Shown: positions 44,024 through 54,111 of the stretch, one piece after another
Position numbering within the stretch: the first letter of the stretch is position 1
Layout of the letters: the number at the start of each line of letters is the position of its first letter
Assembly: GCF_001571365.1 (NCBI RefSeq)
Contig: NZ_BCTQ01000022.1
Location: 51,120 to 115,119 of the forward strand
Source: Achromobacter denitrificans NBRC 15125
GTDB taxonomy: Bacteria; Pseudomonadota; Gammaproteobacteria; Burkholderiales; Burkholderiaceae_B
Reading direction: 5' to 3'
DNA length: 64,000 bases
Translations under genes and position numbers: made by a program
Notes under the pieces: model-generated
What the model was told of the DNA's origin: nothing
The model's input: only the letters and a program-made list of their open reading frames with translations
The model's database searches: none

Positions 44024-45007
44024 ATGCCCGATACCCGATCGCCGCTCGCCTCGCAGGCCGACATCGACGCCTTCATCGACGCCGTATGGCTGGAGGACGG
44101 CCTGTCGGCCAATACGCTGGCCGCCTACCGCCGCGACCTGACCGGTTTCGCGCGCTGGCTCGAAGACCCCGAGGCCTACGTCCGCGAAATGGCCGACCGC
44201 TACGGCGAGGCCGCGCAGGCCCACGCGCTGCCCGCCGGGCCGGCCAGGCCCCTGTGCGACGCGGCCAAGGGCGATATCGAAGCCTGGTTCGCCTTCCGCC
44301 ACGAGGAAACGCGCGCGACCACCGCCAACCGCCGGCTGGCCGCGCTGCGCCGCTTCTATGCCTGGGCCCTGCGCGAACACCGCTGCGAGCGCGATCCCTG
44401 TCTGACGCTCGTGGCCGCCAAGCAGCCGCCGCGCATGCCCAAGACCCTGTCCGAGCAGCAGGTGGACGCCTTGCTGCGCGCGCCCGACCTCGAACAGGCC
44501 CGCGGCCTGCGCGACCGCGCCATGCTGGAAACCCTGTACGCGACGGGCCTGCGCGTGTCCGAGCTGGTGGGCGTGCGGACGCTGGACGTGAGCCTGAACG
44601 AAGGCGTGGTGCGCGTGGTGCTGGGCAAGGGCGGCAAGGACCGGCTGGTGCCCCTGGGGGCGGAGGCGGCGCACTGGATCGATCGCTACCTGAAGACCGG
44701 CCGGCCGGAGCTGGCGGCCGGCCGCGTCAGCGACGCGCTGTTCATCACCGGCCGGGCCGAGGCGATGTCGCGCCAGGCCTTCTGGCAACTGGTGAAGAAG
44801 TACGCCTTGCTGGCCGACGTGCGCGCGCCGCTGTCGCCGCACGTCCTGAGGCATGCGTTCGCCACGCATCTTTTGAATCACGGCGCGGACCTGCGCGTGG
44901 TGCAGATGCTGCTGGGCCACGCCGACATTTCCACCACGCAGATCTACACGCACGTCGCGCGCGAACGCCTGAAGGCCCTGCACGCGGCGCACCATCCCCG
45001 CGGCTAG
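44024..45007 (+). CDS. xerD: Site-specific tyrosine recombinase XerD
   Basis: 327 residues; works with XerC at dif to resolve chromosome dimers. The catalytic set is present: Arg in YATGLRVSEL, Lys in GKGGKDRLVP, HxxR in SPHVLRHAFATHLL, His in LGHADIS and the nucleophile Y308 in STTQIYTHV. The protein is about 30 residues longer than E. coli XerD; the excess is in the N-terminal core-binding domain (about 45-90, EDPEAYVREMADRYGEAAQ), between helices. Confidence 0.95.
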   Translation: MPDTRSPLASQADIDAFIDAVWLEDGLSANTLAAYRRDLTGFARWLEDPEAYVREMADRYGEAAQAHALPAGPARPLCDAAKGDIEAWFAFRHEETRATTANRRLAALRRFYAWALREHRCERDPCLTLVAAKQPPRMPKTLSEQQVDALLRAPDLEQARGLRDRAMLETLYATGLRVSELVGVRTLDVSLNEGVVRVVLGKGGKDRLVPLGAEAAHWIDRYLKTGRPELAAGRVSDALFITGRAEAMSRQAFWQLVKKYALLADVRAPLSPHVLRHAFATHLLNHGADLRVVQMLLGHADISTTQIYTHVARERLKALHAAHHPRG

Positions 45008-45058
45008 CCGCGGCTTTTCCCTACCTACACCGATACTCTCAGCCGTTCCGCGATATCC

Positions 45059-45550
45059 ATGAGCAAAGCCCGCCACGTTTCTGAAACGCCCGCCACCCAA
45101 TTCCTCAAGCAGCACAAGGTGGCCTACACGGAACACACCTACGATTACGTGGACCACGGCGGCGCGGGCGAAGCCGCGCGCCAGCTGGGGCTGGATCCGC
45201 ACGCGGTGGTCAAGACTCTGATCATGGAGGACGAGGCCGCCAAGCCCCTGGTCATCGTCATGCACGGCGACCGGGAAGTCTCCACCAAGAACCTGGCCCG
45301 CCAGGCGGGCCTGAAGAAGGTCGAGCCCTGCAAGCCGGAAGTGGCGCAGCGCCACACCGGCTACCAGGTGGGCGGCACCTCGCCATTCGGCACGCGCAAG
45401 AAGATGCCGGTGTGGGTCGAGGCCGAGGTGCTGGACTACCCCGTGGTCTACATCAACGGCGGGCGGCGCGGCTACCTGATAGGGATCGATCCGCAGGTCC
45501 TGGTCGGTCTGCTGGGCGCGAAAACGGTATCGGTGGCGCTGGAGTCCTAG
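45059..45550 (+). CDS. ybaK: YbaK-type Cys-tRNA(Pro)/Cys-tRNA(Cys) deacylase
   Basis: 163 residues of the YbaK/EbsC editing-domain family, which in trans removes cysteine from mischarged tRNA-Pro. Family features are KTLIMEDEAAKPLVIVMHGDREVSTKNLAR, with the active-site lysine in the KTLIM stretch, and GGTSPFGTRKKMPVW. Lies 51 bp after xerD. Confidence 0.9.
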   Translation: MSKARHVSETPATQFLKQHKVAYTEHTYDYVDHGGAGEAARQLGLDPHAVVKTLIMEDEAAKPLVIVMHGDREVSTKNLARQAGLKKVEPCKPEVAQRHTGYQVGGTSPFGTRKKMPVWVEAEVLDYPVVYINGGRRGYLIGIDPQVLVGLLGAKTVSVALES

Positions 45551-45685
45551 CGTTTCCCGGGGGGCGCCTGCGGTATCCCGATACCACCTCCCGGGCGGAT
45601 GGCGGAGCCACAATAGGACGAGAAAAGCCGGAACCCGGGTCGCCGGGCGTCGAACCGGCTTCCCCGCCATCCCAAGGAGACCCTC

Positions 45686-46264
45686 ATGAGCAAGCGACTG
45701 TTGATGCTGGTCGGCGACTACGCCGAAGATTACGAAACCATGGTGCCGTTCCAGACCCTGCTGGCGGTGGGACACACGGTGCATGCGGTGTGCCCGGACA
45801 AAAAGGCCGGCGATACCGTGGCCACGTCCATCCACGATTTCGAGGGCGCGCAGACCTATTCCGAGAAGCGCGGCCACAATTTCACCCTCAATTACGATTT
45901 CGACCGCGTCGAGCCCTCGTCCTACGACGGGCTGGTCATTCCGGGCGGACGCGCGCCGGAATACCTGCGCCTGAACGAAAAGGTGCTGGACATCGTGCGC
46001 GCCTTCGACCAGGCCGGCAAACCCATCGCGGCCGTCTGCCACGGCGCGCAGATGCTCGCCGCGGCCGGGATCCTCAAGGGGCGCACCTGCTCGGCGTATC
46101 CGGCCTGCGCGCCGGAAGTCCGCCTGGCTGGCGGCACCTACGCCGAGATCGGCATCGACCAGGCCTATACCGACGGCAATCTGGTGACCGCGCCCGCCTG
46201 GCCGGCCCATCCGGCCTGGATGTCGCAGTTCCTGGCGGTGCTGGGCACCAAGATCGTTCCCTGA
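45686..46264 (+). CDS. DJ-1/PfpI family protein
   Basis: 192 residues, one class I glutamine amidotransferase-like domain. The nucleophile elbow [10 protein letters not shown] has Cys118 followed by His119, as in PfpI/YhbO-type members; the acidic partner is probably in the DYAEDYE segment at 11-17. Relatives act as glyoxalases, deglycases or stress proteins. AGGAGA precedes the ATG. Ends just before a bidirectional terminator. Confidence 0.85.
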   Translation: MSKRLLMLVGDYAEDYETMVPFQTLLAVGHTVHAVCPDKKAGDTVATSIHDFEGAQTYSEKRGHNFTLNYDFDRVEPSSYDGLVIPGGRAPEYLRLNEKVLDIVRAFDQAGKPIAAVCHGAQMLAAAGILKGRTCSAYPACAPEVRLAGGTYAEIGIDQAYTDGNLVTAPAWPAHPAWMSQFLAVLGTKIVP

Positions 46265-46280
46265 GTCCGGTCGGTTGAAA

Positions 46281-46312
46281 AAAAGGCGCCTGGGTGTCCC
46301 CAGGCGCCTTTT
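46281..46312. terminator. Bidirectional terminator between convergent genes
   Basis: GGCGCCTGGG/CCCAGGCGCC stem (46285-46294 with 46299-46308), 4-nt loop, with AAAA before and TTTT after. It serves both the PfpI gene (plus) and adhP (minus). Confidence 0.9.
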
Positions 46313-46333
46313 GCATTCCGGACGCGCGGGGCG

Positions 46334-47359
46334 TCAGGCGAAGTCGAGCACGACGCGGCCTTCGATCTGGCCGCGGCGCATGCGGTCGAACACGTCGTTG
46401 ATGTTCTCCAGGCTTTCCGTGGCCACGGTGGCGTGCACCTTGCCCTCTTCGGCGAATTGCAGGGATTCCTGCAGGTCCAGGCGCGAACCGACAATCGAGC
46501 CGCGCACGGTGACGCCATTGAGCACCATGTCGAAGATCGACAGCGGGAAGTCGCCCGGAGGCAGCCCGTTGAGCGCCACGGTGCCGCCGCGGCGGACCAT
46601 GCCCAGCGCCTGCTCGAACGCCTTGGGCGATACGGCCGTGATGAGGGCGCCATGCGCGCCGCCGATTTCACGCTTCAGGTAGGCGGCGGGATCGGTGGTC
46701 TTGGCGTTGACCGTAACCTCCGCGCCCAGGCGGCGCGCGAAATCCAGCTTGGCGTCGTCGATATCCACGGCGGCGACGTTCAGGCCCATGGCCTTCGCGT
46801 ATTGCACCGCCATGTGGCCCAGCCCGCCGATGCCGGAAATCACCACCCAGTTGCCCGGGCGCGTGTCCGTCATCTTGAGGCCCTTGTAGACGGTGACGCC
46901 GGCGCACAGCACGGGCGCGATGTCGACGAAGCTGACGTTCTTGGGCAGCAGCCCGACGTAATCGGCGGCGGCCAGCGCGTATTCGGCGAAGCCGCCGTTC
47001 ACGGAGTACCCCGCGTTCTGCTGCTGTTCGCACAGGGTTTCCCAGCCGCCCAGGCAGTGTTCGCAGTGGCCGCAGGCCGAGTAGAGCCAGGGGATGCCGA
47101 CCCGGTCGCCTTCCTTCACGTGGGTAACGCCGGCGCCCACCGCCACCACATGGCCGACGCCTTCGTGGCCGGGAATGAAAGGGGGATTGGGCTTGACGGG
47201 CCAATCGCCTTCGACCGCATGCAGGTCGGTGTGGCAGACGCCGCAGGCTTCGATCTTCACCAGGAGTTCGCCCGGACCGGGGCGGGGCACCGCCACTTCT
47301 TCGATCGCGAGAGGCTTGCCGAATGCGCGTGCAACTGCTGCCTTCATGGTCTTGTCCAT
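46334..47359 (-). CDS. adhP: Zinc-dependent alcohol dehydrogenase, AdhP type
   Basis: 341 residues from the ATG at 47359 (GGAGGT, 5 nt). Medium-chain dehydrogenase: catalytic zinc ligands C42 and H65-E66, structural zinc C96, C99, C102 and C110, Rossmann motif [34 protein letters not shown] is typical of the propanol-preferring AdhP group. Oxidises short alcohols with NAD. Transcribed alone, convergent with the PfpI gene. Confidence 0.93.
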   Translation of the reverse strand: MDKTMKAAVARAFGKPLAIEEVAVPRPGPGELLVKIEACGVCHTDLHAVEGDWPVKPNPPFIPGHEGVGHVVAVGAGVTHVKEGDRVGIPWLYSACGHCEHCLGGWETLCEQQQNAGYSVNGGFAEYALAAADYVGLLPKNVSFVDIAPVLCAGVTVYKGLKMTDTRPGNWVVISGIGGLGHMAVQYAKAMGLNVAAVDIDDAKLDFARRLGAEVTVNAKTTDPAAYLKREIGGAHGALITAVSPKAFEQALGMVRRGGTVALNGLPPGDFPLSIFDMVLNGVTVRGSIVGSRLDLQESLQFAEEGKVHATVATESLENINDVFDRMRRGQIEGRVVLDFA

Positions 47360-47609
47360 CACTACCTCCGAAGTCTGATCAAGTTGACTATCCTCGAACG
47401 CGTGCGGTTTCCCGACCATGATTTATATCAATATGGGGGAGGGGCCGGGCAGCCGGAAACGTGTGGTTGCAGAATGGCGGACAGAGCCGCCCGGACTCCA
47501 CCCGCCGCTTCGTCTTGCCCCGGCGGCGCCAAACGGCGTACAGTGACTCACTGACTCACGGCCGCCCCGGCCCAGGCGGGCTTCTTGCCCCACGCTCCAG
47601 GGATATTCC

Positions 47610-47996
47610 ATGTGTGAAATCTTCATCCGCGCCAGCGAGCAGTCCTACACGCCCGAAGCCCGCTCCCTGCGCCTGCACGGCGTGGCCACCAGCCTGCGGC
47701 TCGAACGGCTGTTCTGGCAGGTCCTGGAGGAGATCGCCGCCCGCGACGGCATGCGCGTGACGCAGCTGATCGAACGCCTGTACGACGAACTCATCGAATA
47801 CCGCGGAGAGGCCGCCAATTTCACCTCCTTCCTGCGCGTGTGCTGCCTGCGCTACCAGCTTTTGCAGGCTGAGGGGCGCATCCCGCTGGACGCCGGCGTG
47901 CCGATCCGCTCGCTCAATGCCCAGGCCGTGCTGGAAGGCTTGCCTCCCTCGCTGTACGACGCCGAGCCGCTGCGCCCGAAGCGCCGGGCCGCCTAG
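47610..47996 (+). CDS. Ribbon-helix-helix domain protein
   Basis: 128 residues. LRLHGVATSLRLERLFWQVLEEIAARDGMRVTQLIERLYDE (about 20-61), read in pieces, matches the RHH_4-type domain: a short basic strand followed by two helices. The C-terminal half (INP-like RSLNAQAVLEGLPPSLYDAE) is unassigned. Likely a small DNA-binding regulator; targets unknown. 250 bp separate it from the divergent adhP start, a region where I saw no other gene. Confidence 0.75.
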   Translation: MCEIFIRASEQSYTPEARSLRLHGVATSLRLERLFWQVLEEIAARDGMRVTQLIERLYDELIEYRGEAANFTSFLRVCCLRYQLLQAEGRIPLDAGVPIRSLNAQAVLEGLPPSLYDAEPLRPKRRAA

Positions 47997-48027
47997 CGAG
48001 TCCGATTCCGCCCCAGCCCAAAAAGAA

Positions 48028-48052
48028 CAGGGCCCGATCAGATCGGGCCCTG
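48028..48052 (-). terminator. Terminator of the PBP7-type gene, between convergent genes
   Basis: Perfect 11-bp stem CAGGGCCCGAT/ATCGGGCCCTG, 3-nt loop. On the minus strand it runs into TTCTTTTT; on the plus strand only CGTTTG follows, so it mainly ends the minus-strand gene. Confidence 0.8.
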
Positions 48053-48079
48053 CGTTTGTGCGGGAACGGCGAGGGCCGC

Positions 48080-49276
48080 TCAGCCGCCGGACTGGATCGA
48101 GGCCAGCGCCACTTCGCTTTGCACGATGCGGCGGATGCGCACGGCATCGCCGATGCGCGAGAGCTTGCCCTGGGAATCCAGCAGCACGATGGCCAGGTCG
48201 CGGCCATTGATGCGGGCCAGCATTACCAGGCATTCGCCGGCTTCGTTGATGTAGCCGGTCTTGGACACCTTGATGTCCCAGTCGGGCTTGCGCACCAGCA
48301 GGTTGGTGTTGCGGAAGGTCTGCGTGCGGTTGTTGATCTCGACCTCGTACTCCGTATCGGTGGAGTAGCGGTGGATCAGGGGGCGCTGGGACGCGGCGCG
48401 CAGCAGGCGCGCCAGGTCGTGCGGCGAGGAGACGTTGTCGCTGGACAGGCCGGTGGGCTCGATGAAGCGCGTGCTGGTCATGCCCAGCGACTGCGCCTTG
48501 GCGTTCATGGCGGCCACGAAAGCCGGCAGGCCGCCCGGATAGTGGCGGCCCAGCGCGTTGGCGGCGCGATTTTCCGAGGACATCAGCGCCAGGTGCAGCA
48601 TGTCGCCGCGAGACAGCCTGGTGCCCACGCGCAGGCGCGAGGTGGTGTGCTTGAGTCCGTCGACGTCGTCGTCGGTGATCTCCAGCATCTCGTCCATCGG
48701 CAGGTTGGCGTCCACCACCACGACGGCGGTCATCAGCTTCGAGATGGAAGCGATGGGGCGCACGACGTTTTCATTCTTGGCGAAGATGACCGTGGAGGTT
48801 TCCAGGTCCTGCACGTAGGCGGTGCTGGAGCGCAGGGCCGCCGCTTCGGCGCGCGCGGAGGCGGCGGGCGGCGGCATGGCGGCGGCGCTGGCCGCGGCGG
48901 CCGTGCGCTGGGCGCGGGAGGGTTTGTTCGGCTTGCCGTTCTTGCCCGCGGCGCCCTTCTTGGGCGGCGTGCCCTTCGTGGCGACCTGCTTGCCGCCCTT
49001 GGGCGCGGCGCCCTTCTTGCCGGCCGAAGCCTTGGGCGGCGCCTTCTTGGCGGACGGGGCGGCTTTCTTGGCCGCTCCAGCGGCCTGTTTGCCGGAGCCG
49101 GCCTTGGCGGCCGGCGCTTTCTTGGCTTGTTGCGCCTTGCAGGCCGACGACTTGGCGTTGGTCTTGCAGGGATCGGAATTCTTAGCGGCTTGGGCGACGG
49201 GGGGCAGGAGCGCGCACATCGCCAGCGCCACCGGCGCTATCGCGTTCGCAATCGCACGTTTCCAGGAAAATGCCAT
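48080..49276 (-). CDS. pbpG: D-alanyl-D-alanine endopeptidase, PBP7/8 type
   Basis: 398-residue periplasmic penicillin-binding protein of the S11 family that cuts cell-wall cross-links. Signal peptide of 30 residues (AQA end). Active-site motifs are S177-ISK (SxxK), S234-EN (SxN) and K337-TG. Between the signal and the catalytic domain lies a linker of about 110 residues rich in Lys, Ala, Pro and Gly (for example PSAKKAPPKASAGKKG), carrying strong positive charge, with a CKTN...ACKA cysteine pair at its start. The linker is much longer than in E. coli PbpG. Confidence 0.93.
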   Translation of the reverse strand: MAFSWKRAIANAIAPVALAMCALLPPVAQAAKNSDPCKTNAKSSACKAQQAKKAPAAKAGSGKQAAGAAKKAAPSAKKAPPKASAGKKGAAPKGGKQVATKGTPPKKGAAGKNGKPNKPSRAQRTAAAASAAAMPPPAASARAEAAALRSSTAYVQDLETSTVIFAKNENVVRPIASISKLMTAVVVVDANLPMDEMLEITDDDVDGLKHTTSRLRVGTRLSRGDMLHLALMSSENRAANALGRHYPGGLPAFVAAMNAKAQSLGMTSTRFIEPTGLSSDNVSSPHDLARLLRAASQRPLIHRYSTDTEYEVEINNRTQTFRNTNLLVRKPDWDIKVSKTGYINEAGECLVMLARINGRDLAIVLLDSQGKLSRIGDAVRIRRIVQSEVALASIQSGG

Positions 49277-49601
49277 GGTTTGAGCAGGCTTGTCAGTCTG
49301 TGAAGAAATATTTCTTAAGCCGGCGTTCCGTCGGTTCAGGAAAAGTCCAGATGAATTAGAGGCTTACGCGTCGAATTTAAACAGCAATTTCAAGTGATGC
49401 GCAAGACGATTCGCTATCATCGCTGAAAAAAATATCGGTGACGTATTGACGTGGGCCAGATTCGTCACAAGACGCGTCACGAGACGCTAACGGTCCGCGG
49501 CGCGTGAGCGTAGCCCGGATTAACCCTCATTTGGCTGAATGCGAGAGGGGCTGGCACGAAAAAGAAGGGGGAGGGGAAGGCATCGGAGCCGACGCCGGAA
49601 G
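49277..49601. other. Intergenic region, no gene seen
   Basis: 325 bp between the pbpG start and the 3' end of tRNA-Arg (both minus strand). Less GC-rich than its surroundings, with short A-runs (for example 49425-49431). It must contain the pbpG promoter. No ORF with a ribosome site, no clear hairpin terminator. Confidence 0.6.
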
Positions 49602-49676
49602 TGGCCTCGCCGGGTGGAATCGAACCACCAATTGACCCTTAGGAGGGGCCGGTTATATCCATTTAACTACGGCGAG
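49602..49676 (-). tRNA. tRNA-Arg (anticodon CCT)
   Basis: 75 nt with encoded CCA. Acceptor CTCGCCG/CGGCGAG, D-stem GTTA/TAAC, anticodon stem GGCCC/GGGTC with loop CTCCTAA (anticodon CCT, reads AGG), T-arm GGTGG-TTCGATT-CCACC, discriminator G. The anticodon stem has one G-T pair. Single gene, not in a tRNA cluster. Confidence 0.93.
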
Positions 49677-49796
49677 ACAGATACGGATCGAAGCGCGCAA
49701 GGGGCGGGAGAACAAGAATCCACCGGCGACGCGTATCGATGTGAGACCCGGATTCTAGCATCAGGCGCCAGTCCCGACGGCGTGTCCGGCCGCCCC

Positions 49797-50453
49797 TCAT
49801 GGCGGGGAGCCGCCGCGCCAGGCCTTCAGCCCGAGCCGGTCCGCGATCACCACGGCCTGCGTGCGGTTGGACACGCGCAGTTTGCGCATGATGGCGGTCA
49901 TATGGGCCTTGACGGTGGCTTCCGATACCTCCAGCTCATGGGCGATCTGCTTGTTCAGCAGGCCGGCGCTCACCATCCGCAGCACGCGGAACTGCTGCGG
50001 CGTGAGTTCGCGCACGCTGGCGGCGAACGCGGGTTCGAGGCCGCCTGGCCTGCCGGCGCCGCAGCCGGCCTCCGGATGCCAGGCGCCGCCGTCCAGCAGA
50101 TGCAGGATGGCGGCGCCCAGGGTATCGGCCCCCACGGACTTGGGCAGGTAGCCCGCCACGCCCAGCGCCCGGGCGCGGCGCATGAGGAGATGATCCTCGT
50201 TCGCCGAAACGATGGCGATGGGCAGCCGGGGGTGGCGCTCGCGCAGGCGGATCAGCGGATCCAGGCCCACGGCCCCCGGCATGTCCAGGTCCAGCAGGAG
50301 CAGGTCGGCGCCGGGGTGGGCGTCGACCAGCTCATAGAGCGTGCTGGTCCGGTCGGCTTCATGGACGTCGCTGCCCGGCAGCACGTCGTCGATCACTCCG
50401 CGCAGGGCTGCGCGGAAGAGGGGGTGGTCGTCGGCGATCAGGAGTACGGGCAT
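49797..50453 (-). CDS. NarL/LuxR-type response regulator next to the acetate operon
   Basis: 218 residues. Receiver domain 1-120 with acidic residues D8/D9, phospho-acceptor D55 (LLDLDMPG) and K in YLPKS near 104. C-terminal LuxR-type HTH (about 150-210; LLNKQIAHELEVSEATVKAHMTAIMRKL). No sensor kinase gene is adjacent. It starts 7 bp after acs ends, so it is the last gene of yjcH-actP-acs. Pseudomonas ErdR-type regulators (with MxtR) activate acs/actP, a good analogue, but orthology is not shown. Confidence 0.88.
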   Translation of the reverse strand: MPVLLIADDHPLFRAALRGVIDDVLPGSDVHEADRTSTLYELVDAHPGADLLLLDLDMPGAVGLDPLIRLRERHPRLPIAIVSANEDHLLMRRARALGVAGYLPKSVGADTLGAAILHLLDGGAWHPEAGCGAGRPGGLEPAFAASVRELTPQQFRVLRMVSAGLLNKQIAHELEVSEATVKAHMTAIMRKLRVSNRTQAVVIADRLGLKAWRGGSPP

Positions 50454-50460
50454 GGGCCGA

Positions 50461-52416
50461 TCATGCCATGCGCCGCTCCCGCACCAGCGTCCCGACGACC
50501 GACGGATCGGCCAGCGTGGTGATGTCGCCCAGGTCGTCGACGGTGTTGTCGGCGATCTTGCGCAGGATGCGGCGCATGATCTTGCCCGAGCGGGTCTTGG
50601 GCAGGCCGGGCGCCCATTGCAGGTGGTCCGGCGTGGCGATGGGCCCGATTTCGCGGCGCACGTGGGCCACCAGTTCCTGGCGCAGGGTTTCGGATTCCTG
50701 CGTGCCCGCCTTCAGCGTGACGTAGACGTAAATGCCCTGGCCCTTGATGTCGTGCGCGAATCCCACCGCCGCGGCTTCGGCCACCTTGGGGTGCGATACC
50801 AGCGCGCTTTCCACTTCGGCCGTGCCGATGCGGTGTCCGCTCACGTTGAGCACGTCGTCCACGCGGCCGGTGATCCAGTAATCGCCGTCCGCGTCGCGAC
50901 GGCAGCGGTCGCCGGTGAAATACATGCCGGGATATTCCTTGAAGCAGCTGTCGAAGTAACGCTGCTCGTCGCCGTATATGCTGCGGGCCTGGCCCGGCCA
51001 GGACTCCCGGATGTAGAGGTTGCCTTCGCCGGCGCCTTCGATCAGGGCGCCGGTCTTGACGTCGACCAGCTCGGGCCGGATGCCGTAGAAGGGCGTGCTG
51101 GCCGCGCCCGGCTTGCATGCCTTGGCGCCGGGCAACGGGGAAATCAGGATGCCGCCCGTCTCGGTCTGCCACCAGGTGTCGACGATGGGGCAGCGGCCCG
51201 CGCCGACCACGTCGTGATACCAGCGCCAGGCTTCGGGGTTGATGGGTTCGCCCACCGAGCCCAGCAGCCGCAGCGAGCTGCGGGCCGTGCGCAGCACCGG
51301 TTCGGTGCCTTCGCGCATCAGGGCGCGGATGGCGGTGGGCGCGGTGTAGAAGATGCTGACGCGGTGCTTGTCGACGACCTGCCAGAAGCGCGAGGCGTCC
51401 GGGTAGCTGGGCACCCCCTCGAAAACCAGCGAGGTCGCGCCGTTGGCCAGCGGGCCGTAGGCGAGGTAGCTGTGGCCGGTGACCCAGCCCACGTCCGCCG
51501 TGCACCAGAAGACGTCGTCCTCGCGGATGTCGAAGATGGTGGCGTGCGTGTACGCGGCATAGACCAGGTAGCCGCCCGTGGTGTGCAGCATGCCCTTGGG
51601 CTTGCCGGTGCTGCCCGAGGTGTAGAGGATGAACAGCGGGTCTTCGGCATTCATGCGTTCGGGTTCGCATTCGGCGGATTCGCGTTCCATCAGCGGCGTC
51701 AGCCAGTAGTCGCGCCCCGGTGTCATGTCGACCGGCGTGCCGGTGTTCTTCGCCACCAGCACGGTGCGCACGCTTTCCATGCCGGGCATCTGCAGCGCGG
51801 CGTCCACGTTGGCCTTGAGCGCAATGGAACGGCCCGCGCGGCGGCCTTCGTCGGCGGTGATGATGGCCTTGGCGCCGCAATCCCGCACGCGGTCGGCGAT
51901 GGAGGCCGGCGCGAAGCCGCCGAACACCACGTTGTGGACGGCGCCGATGCGCGCGCAGGCCAGCATCGCGGCCACCGCTTCCACGATCATCGGCATGTAG
52001 AGCGTGACGCGGTCGCCGCGGCCGATGCCCGCGCGGCGCAGGGCGTTGCCCAGCTTGCAGACCTGGGAATGCAGTTCCAGGTAGCTGACGCGCCGCGAAG
52101 GAATCTCCGGGTCGTCCGACTCCCAGATCAGCGCGGGCTTGTGGCCGCGGGTTTCCAGGTGGCGGTCCAGGCAGTTGACGCTGACGTTCAATTCCCCATC
52201 GGCATACCAGCGGATATGGAAGTCATCGGCGGCGAAGCTGACGTCGCGGACCTGCCGGGGCTCGCGATACCAGTGCAGGCGCCGGGCCGCCTTCGCCCAG
52301 AACGCATCGGGATCGCTCAGCGAGGCGGCGTACTGCGCCTCGTACTGTTCCTGCGTCACCGTATGCGGGCCGGCGAAGCCCTCGGGCACGGGATAGAGAT
52401 CGCGGATGGGGTTCAT
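50461..52416 (-). CDS. acs: Acetyl-CoA synthetase (AMP-forming)
   Basis: 651 residues, normal length. ATP motif [22 protein letters not shown] motif, hinge near [20 protein letters not shown], and the regulatory/catalytic lysine K612 in [12 protein letters not shown], which is acetylated by Pat-type enzymes in other bacteria. Converts acetate, ATP and CoA to acetyl-CoA. Located 18 bp after actP, so uptake and activation are coupled. Confidence 0.97.
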   Translation of the reverse strand: MNPIRDLYPVPEGFAGPHTVTQEQYEAQYAASLSDPDAFWAKAARRLHWYREPRQVRDVSFAADDFHIRWYADGELNVSVNCLDRHLETRGHKPALIWESDDPEIPSRRVSYLELHSQVCKLGNALRRAGIGRGDRVTLYMPMIVEAVAAMLACARIGAVHNVVFGGFAPASIADRVRDCGAKAIITADEGRRAGRSIALKANVDAALQMPGMESVRTVLVAKNTGTPVDMTPGRDYWLTPLMERESAECEPERMNAEDPLFILYTSGSTGKPKGMLHTTGGYLVYAAYTHATIFDIREDDVFWCTADVGWVTGHSYLAYGPLANGATSLVFEGVPSYPDASRFWQVVDKHRVSIFYTAPTAIRALMREGTEPVLRTARSSLRLLGSVGEPINPEAWRWYHDVVGAGRCPIVDTWWQTETGGILISPLPGAKACKPGAASTPFYGIRPELVDVKTGALIEGAGEGNLYIRESWPGQARSIYGDEQRYFDSCFKEYPGMYFTGDRCRRDADGDYWITGRVDDVLNVSGHRIGTAEVESALVSHPKVAEAAAVGFAHDIKGQGIYVYVTLKAGTQESETLRQELVAHVRREIGPIATPDHLQWAPGLPKTRSGKIMRRILRKIADNTVDDLGDITTLADPSVVGTLVRERRMA

Positions 52417-52434
52417 GATGACTCCTCTGAACGG

Positions 52435-54111
52435 TTAGTGATCGATGGCGCTCGTGGCGCCGATGCCCGTCTGGCTGCGGACGGTCAACGCGTCGAACGC
52501 GGCGGCTTCCTGGCGCGCGCGCGGGCTGCGGTCCAGCTTGGAGAACAGCCAGATCGCGAAGAACGCCAGGGGAATGGACAGAATGCCGGGGTTGGGGAAA
52601 GGCACCACGGGCGCCGCGAAGCCGAAGACGTCCACCCAGACGGTGCGGCTCAGCACGACCCATATCGTGGCCGAGGCCAGGCCCAGGAATCCGCCGATGG
52701 TGGCGCCGCGCGTGGTGCAGCCGCGCCACGAGATCGACAGCACCAGCACCGGGAAGTTGGCGCTGGCGGCGATGGCGAAGGCCAGCCCGACCATGAAGGC
52801 CACGTTCTGGTTTTCGAACACGATGCCCAGCAGGATGGCCATCACGCCGAGCGCGATGGTGGACAGGCGCGAGATGCGCATCTGCTGGTGCTCGGTGGCG
52901 CGTCCGCGCGCGATGACGTTGGCGTACAGGTCGTGGGAGATCGCGGCCGCGCCGGCGAGCGCCAGCCCCGCCACCACCGCGACGATGGTGGCGAAGGTGA
53001 CCGCGGCCAGGAAGCCCAGCAGGAGGCTGCCGCCGACGGCGTTGGCCAGGTGCACCGCCACCATGTTGGTGCCGCCGATCAGGTTCTTCAGCATGTCGAA
53101 GCCGCCCTGCGGGCCCGTGGTGTAGTACTCGGGGTGGCGCACCAGCAGCGCCACGGCGCCGAAGCCGATGATGAAGGTGAGCAGGTAGAAGTAGCCGATG
53201 AAGGAGCTGGCGTAGATGACCGACTTGCGCGCTTCCTTGGCGTTGGACACGGTGAAGAAGCGCATCAGGATATGCGGCAGCCCGGCGGTGCCGAAGGCCA
53301 GCGCGATGCCCAGGGACAGCGCGTTCAGCGGATTGCTGCTGACCTGGGCGCCCGGGGCCAGCAGTTCGCGGCCGGCGGGGTGCACGCGCGTGGCCTCGGC
53401 CAGCAGGGAATCGGGGTTGAAGTTGAAGGCGGCCATCACCAGGATCGTCATCAGCGTGGCGCCCACCAGCATCAGCACCGCCTTGATGATCTGCACCCAG
53501 GTGGTGGCGGTCATGCCGCCGAAGGCCACGTAGATCATCATCAGCGATCCCACGATGAGCACGGCGACGTTGTAGTCCAGCCCGAACAGCAGCACGATCA
53601 GCTTGCCGGCGCCCACCATCTGCGCGATCAGGTAGAGCGCGATGATCAGCAGCGAGGCGCTGGCCGCGAGCACGCGCATCGGGGTCTGGGCCAGGCGGAA
53701 CGAGGTCACGTCGGCGAAGTTGTAGCGGCCCAGGTTGCGCAGGCGCTCGGCGATCAGGAACATGACCACCGGCCAGCCGAAGAGAAAGCCGATGGCGTAG
53801 ATCATGCCGTCGAAGCCGCTGACGTACACCATGCCCGCGATGCCCAGGAACGAGGCCGCCGACAGGTAGTCTCCGGCGATCGCGAGGCCGTTCTGGAAGC
53901 CCGTCAGGCCGCCGCCGGCGGTGTAGAAGTCGGAGGTGGTGCGTGTGCGCTTGGCGGCCCAGTAGGTGATGCCCATGGTCGCGGCGATGAACACCAGGAA
54001 CATGACGATGGCGGACGCGCTGGTCTGTCCGGCGGGGGCGGCCTGGGCCGGCCCCGCCAGCGCGCAGGCCGGGACGGCGGCGCGCAGGGCGATGCGTTGG
54101 CCGGGCTTCAT
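52435..54111 (-). CDS. actP: Acetate/cation symporter ActP
   Basis: 558 residues from the ATG at 54111. Sodium:solute symporter family; an N-terminal signal-like segment ([15 protein letters not shown]) then about 13 helices. Landmarks: [33 protein letters not shown] in pieces, and [16 protein letters not shown]. Overlaps the DUF485 gene by 4 bp (ATGA), the standard YjcH-ActP pairing. Confidence 0.96.
   Translation of the reverse strand: MKPGQRIALRAAVPACALAGPAQAAPAGQTSASAIVMFLVFIAATMGITYWAAKRTRTTSDFYTAGGGLTGFQNGLAIAGDYLSAASFLGIAGMVYVSGFDGMIYAIGFLFGWPVVMFLIAERLRNLGRYNFADVTSFRLAQTPMRVLAASASLLIIALYLIAQMVGAGKLIVLLFGLDYNVAVLIVGSLMMIYVAFGGMTATTWVQIIKAVLMLVGATLMTILVMAAFNFNPDSLLAEATRVHPAGRELLAPGAQVSSNPLNALSLGIALAFGTAGLPHILMRFFTVSNAKEARKSVIYASSFIGYFYLLTFIIGFGAVALLVRHPEYYTTGPQGGFDMLKNLIGGTNMVAVHLANAVGGSLLLGFLAAVTFATIVAVVAGLALAGAAAISHDLYANVIARGRATEHQQMRISRLSTIALGVMAILLGIVFENQNVAFMVGLAFAIAASANFPVLVLSISWRGCTTRGATIGGFLGLASATIWVVLSRTVWVDVFGFAAPVVPFPNPGILSIPLAFFAIWLFSKLDRSPRARQEAAAFDALTVRSQTGIGATSAIDH

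Noticed and set aside
44024..45007. Tyrosine recombinase considered as an integrase of a genomic island, with tRNA-Arg at 49602 as attachment site
   Set aside because: The protein is a XerD housekeeping recombinase, the tRNA is 4.6 kb away, no partial tRNA copy was seen, and the genes between are core functions.
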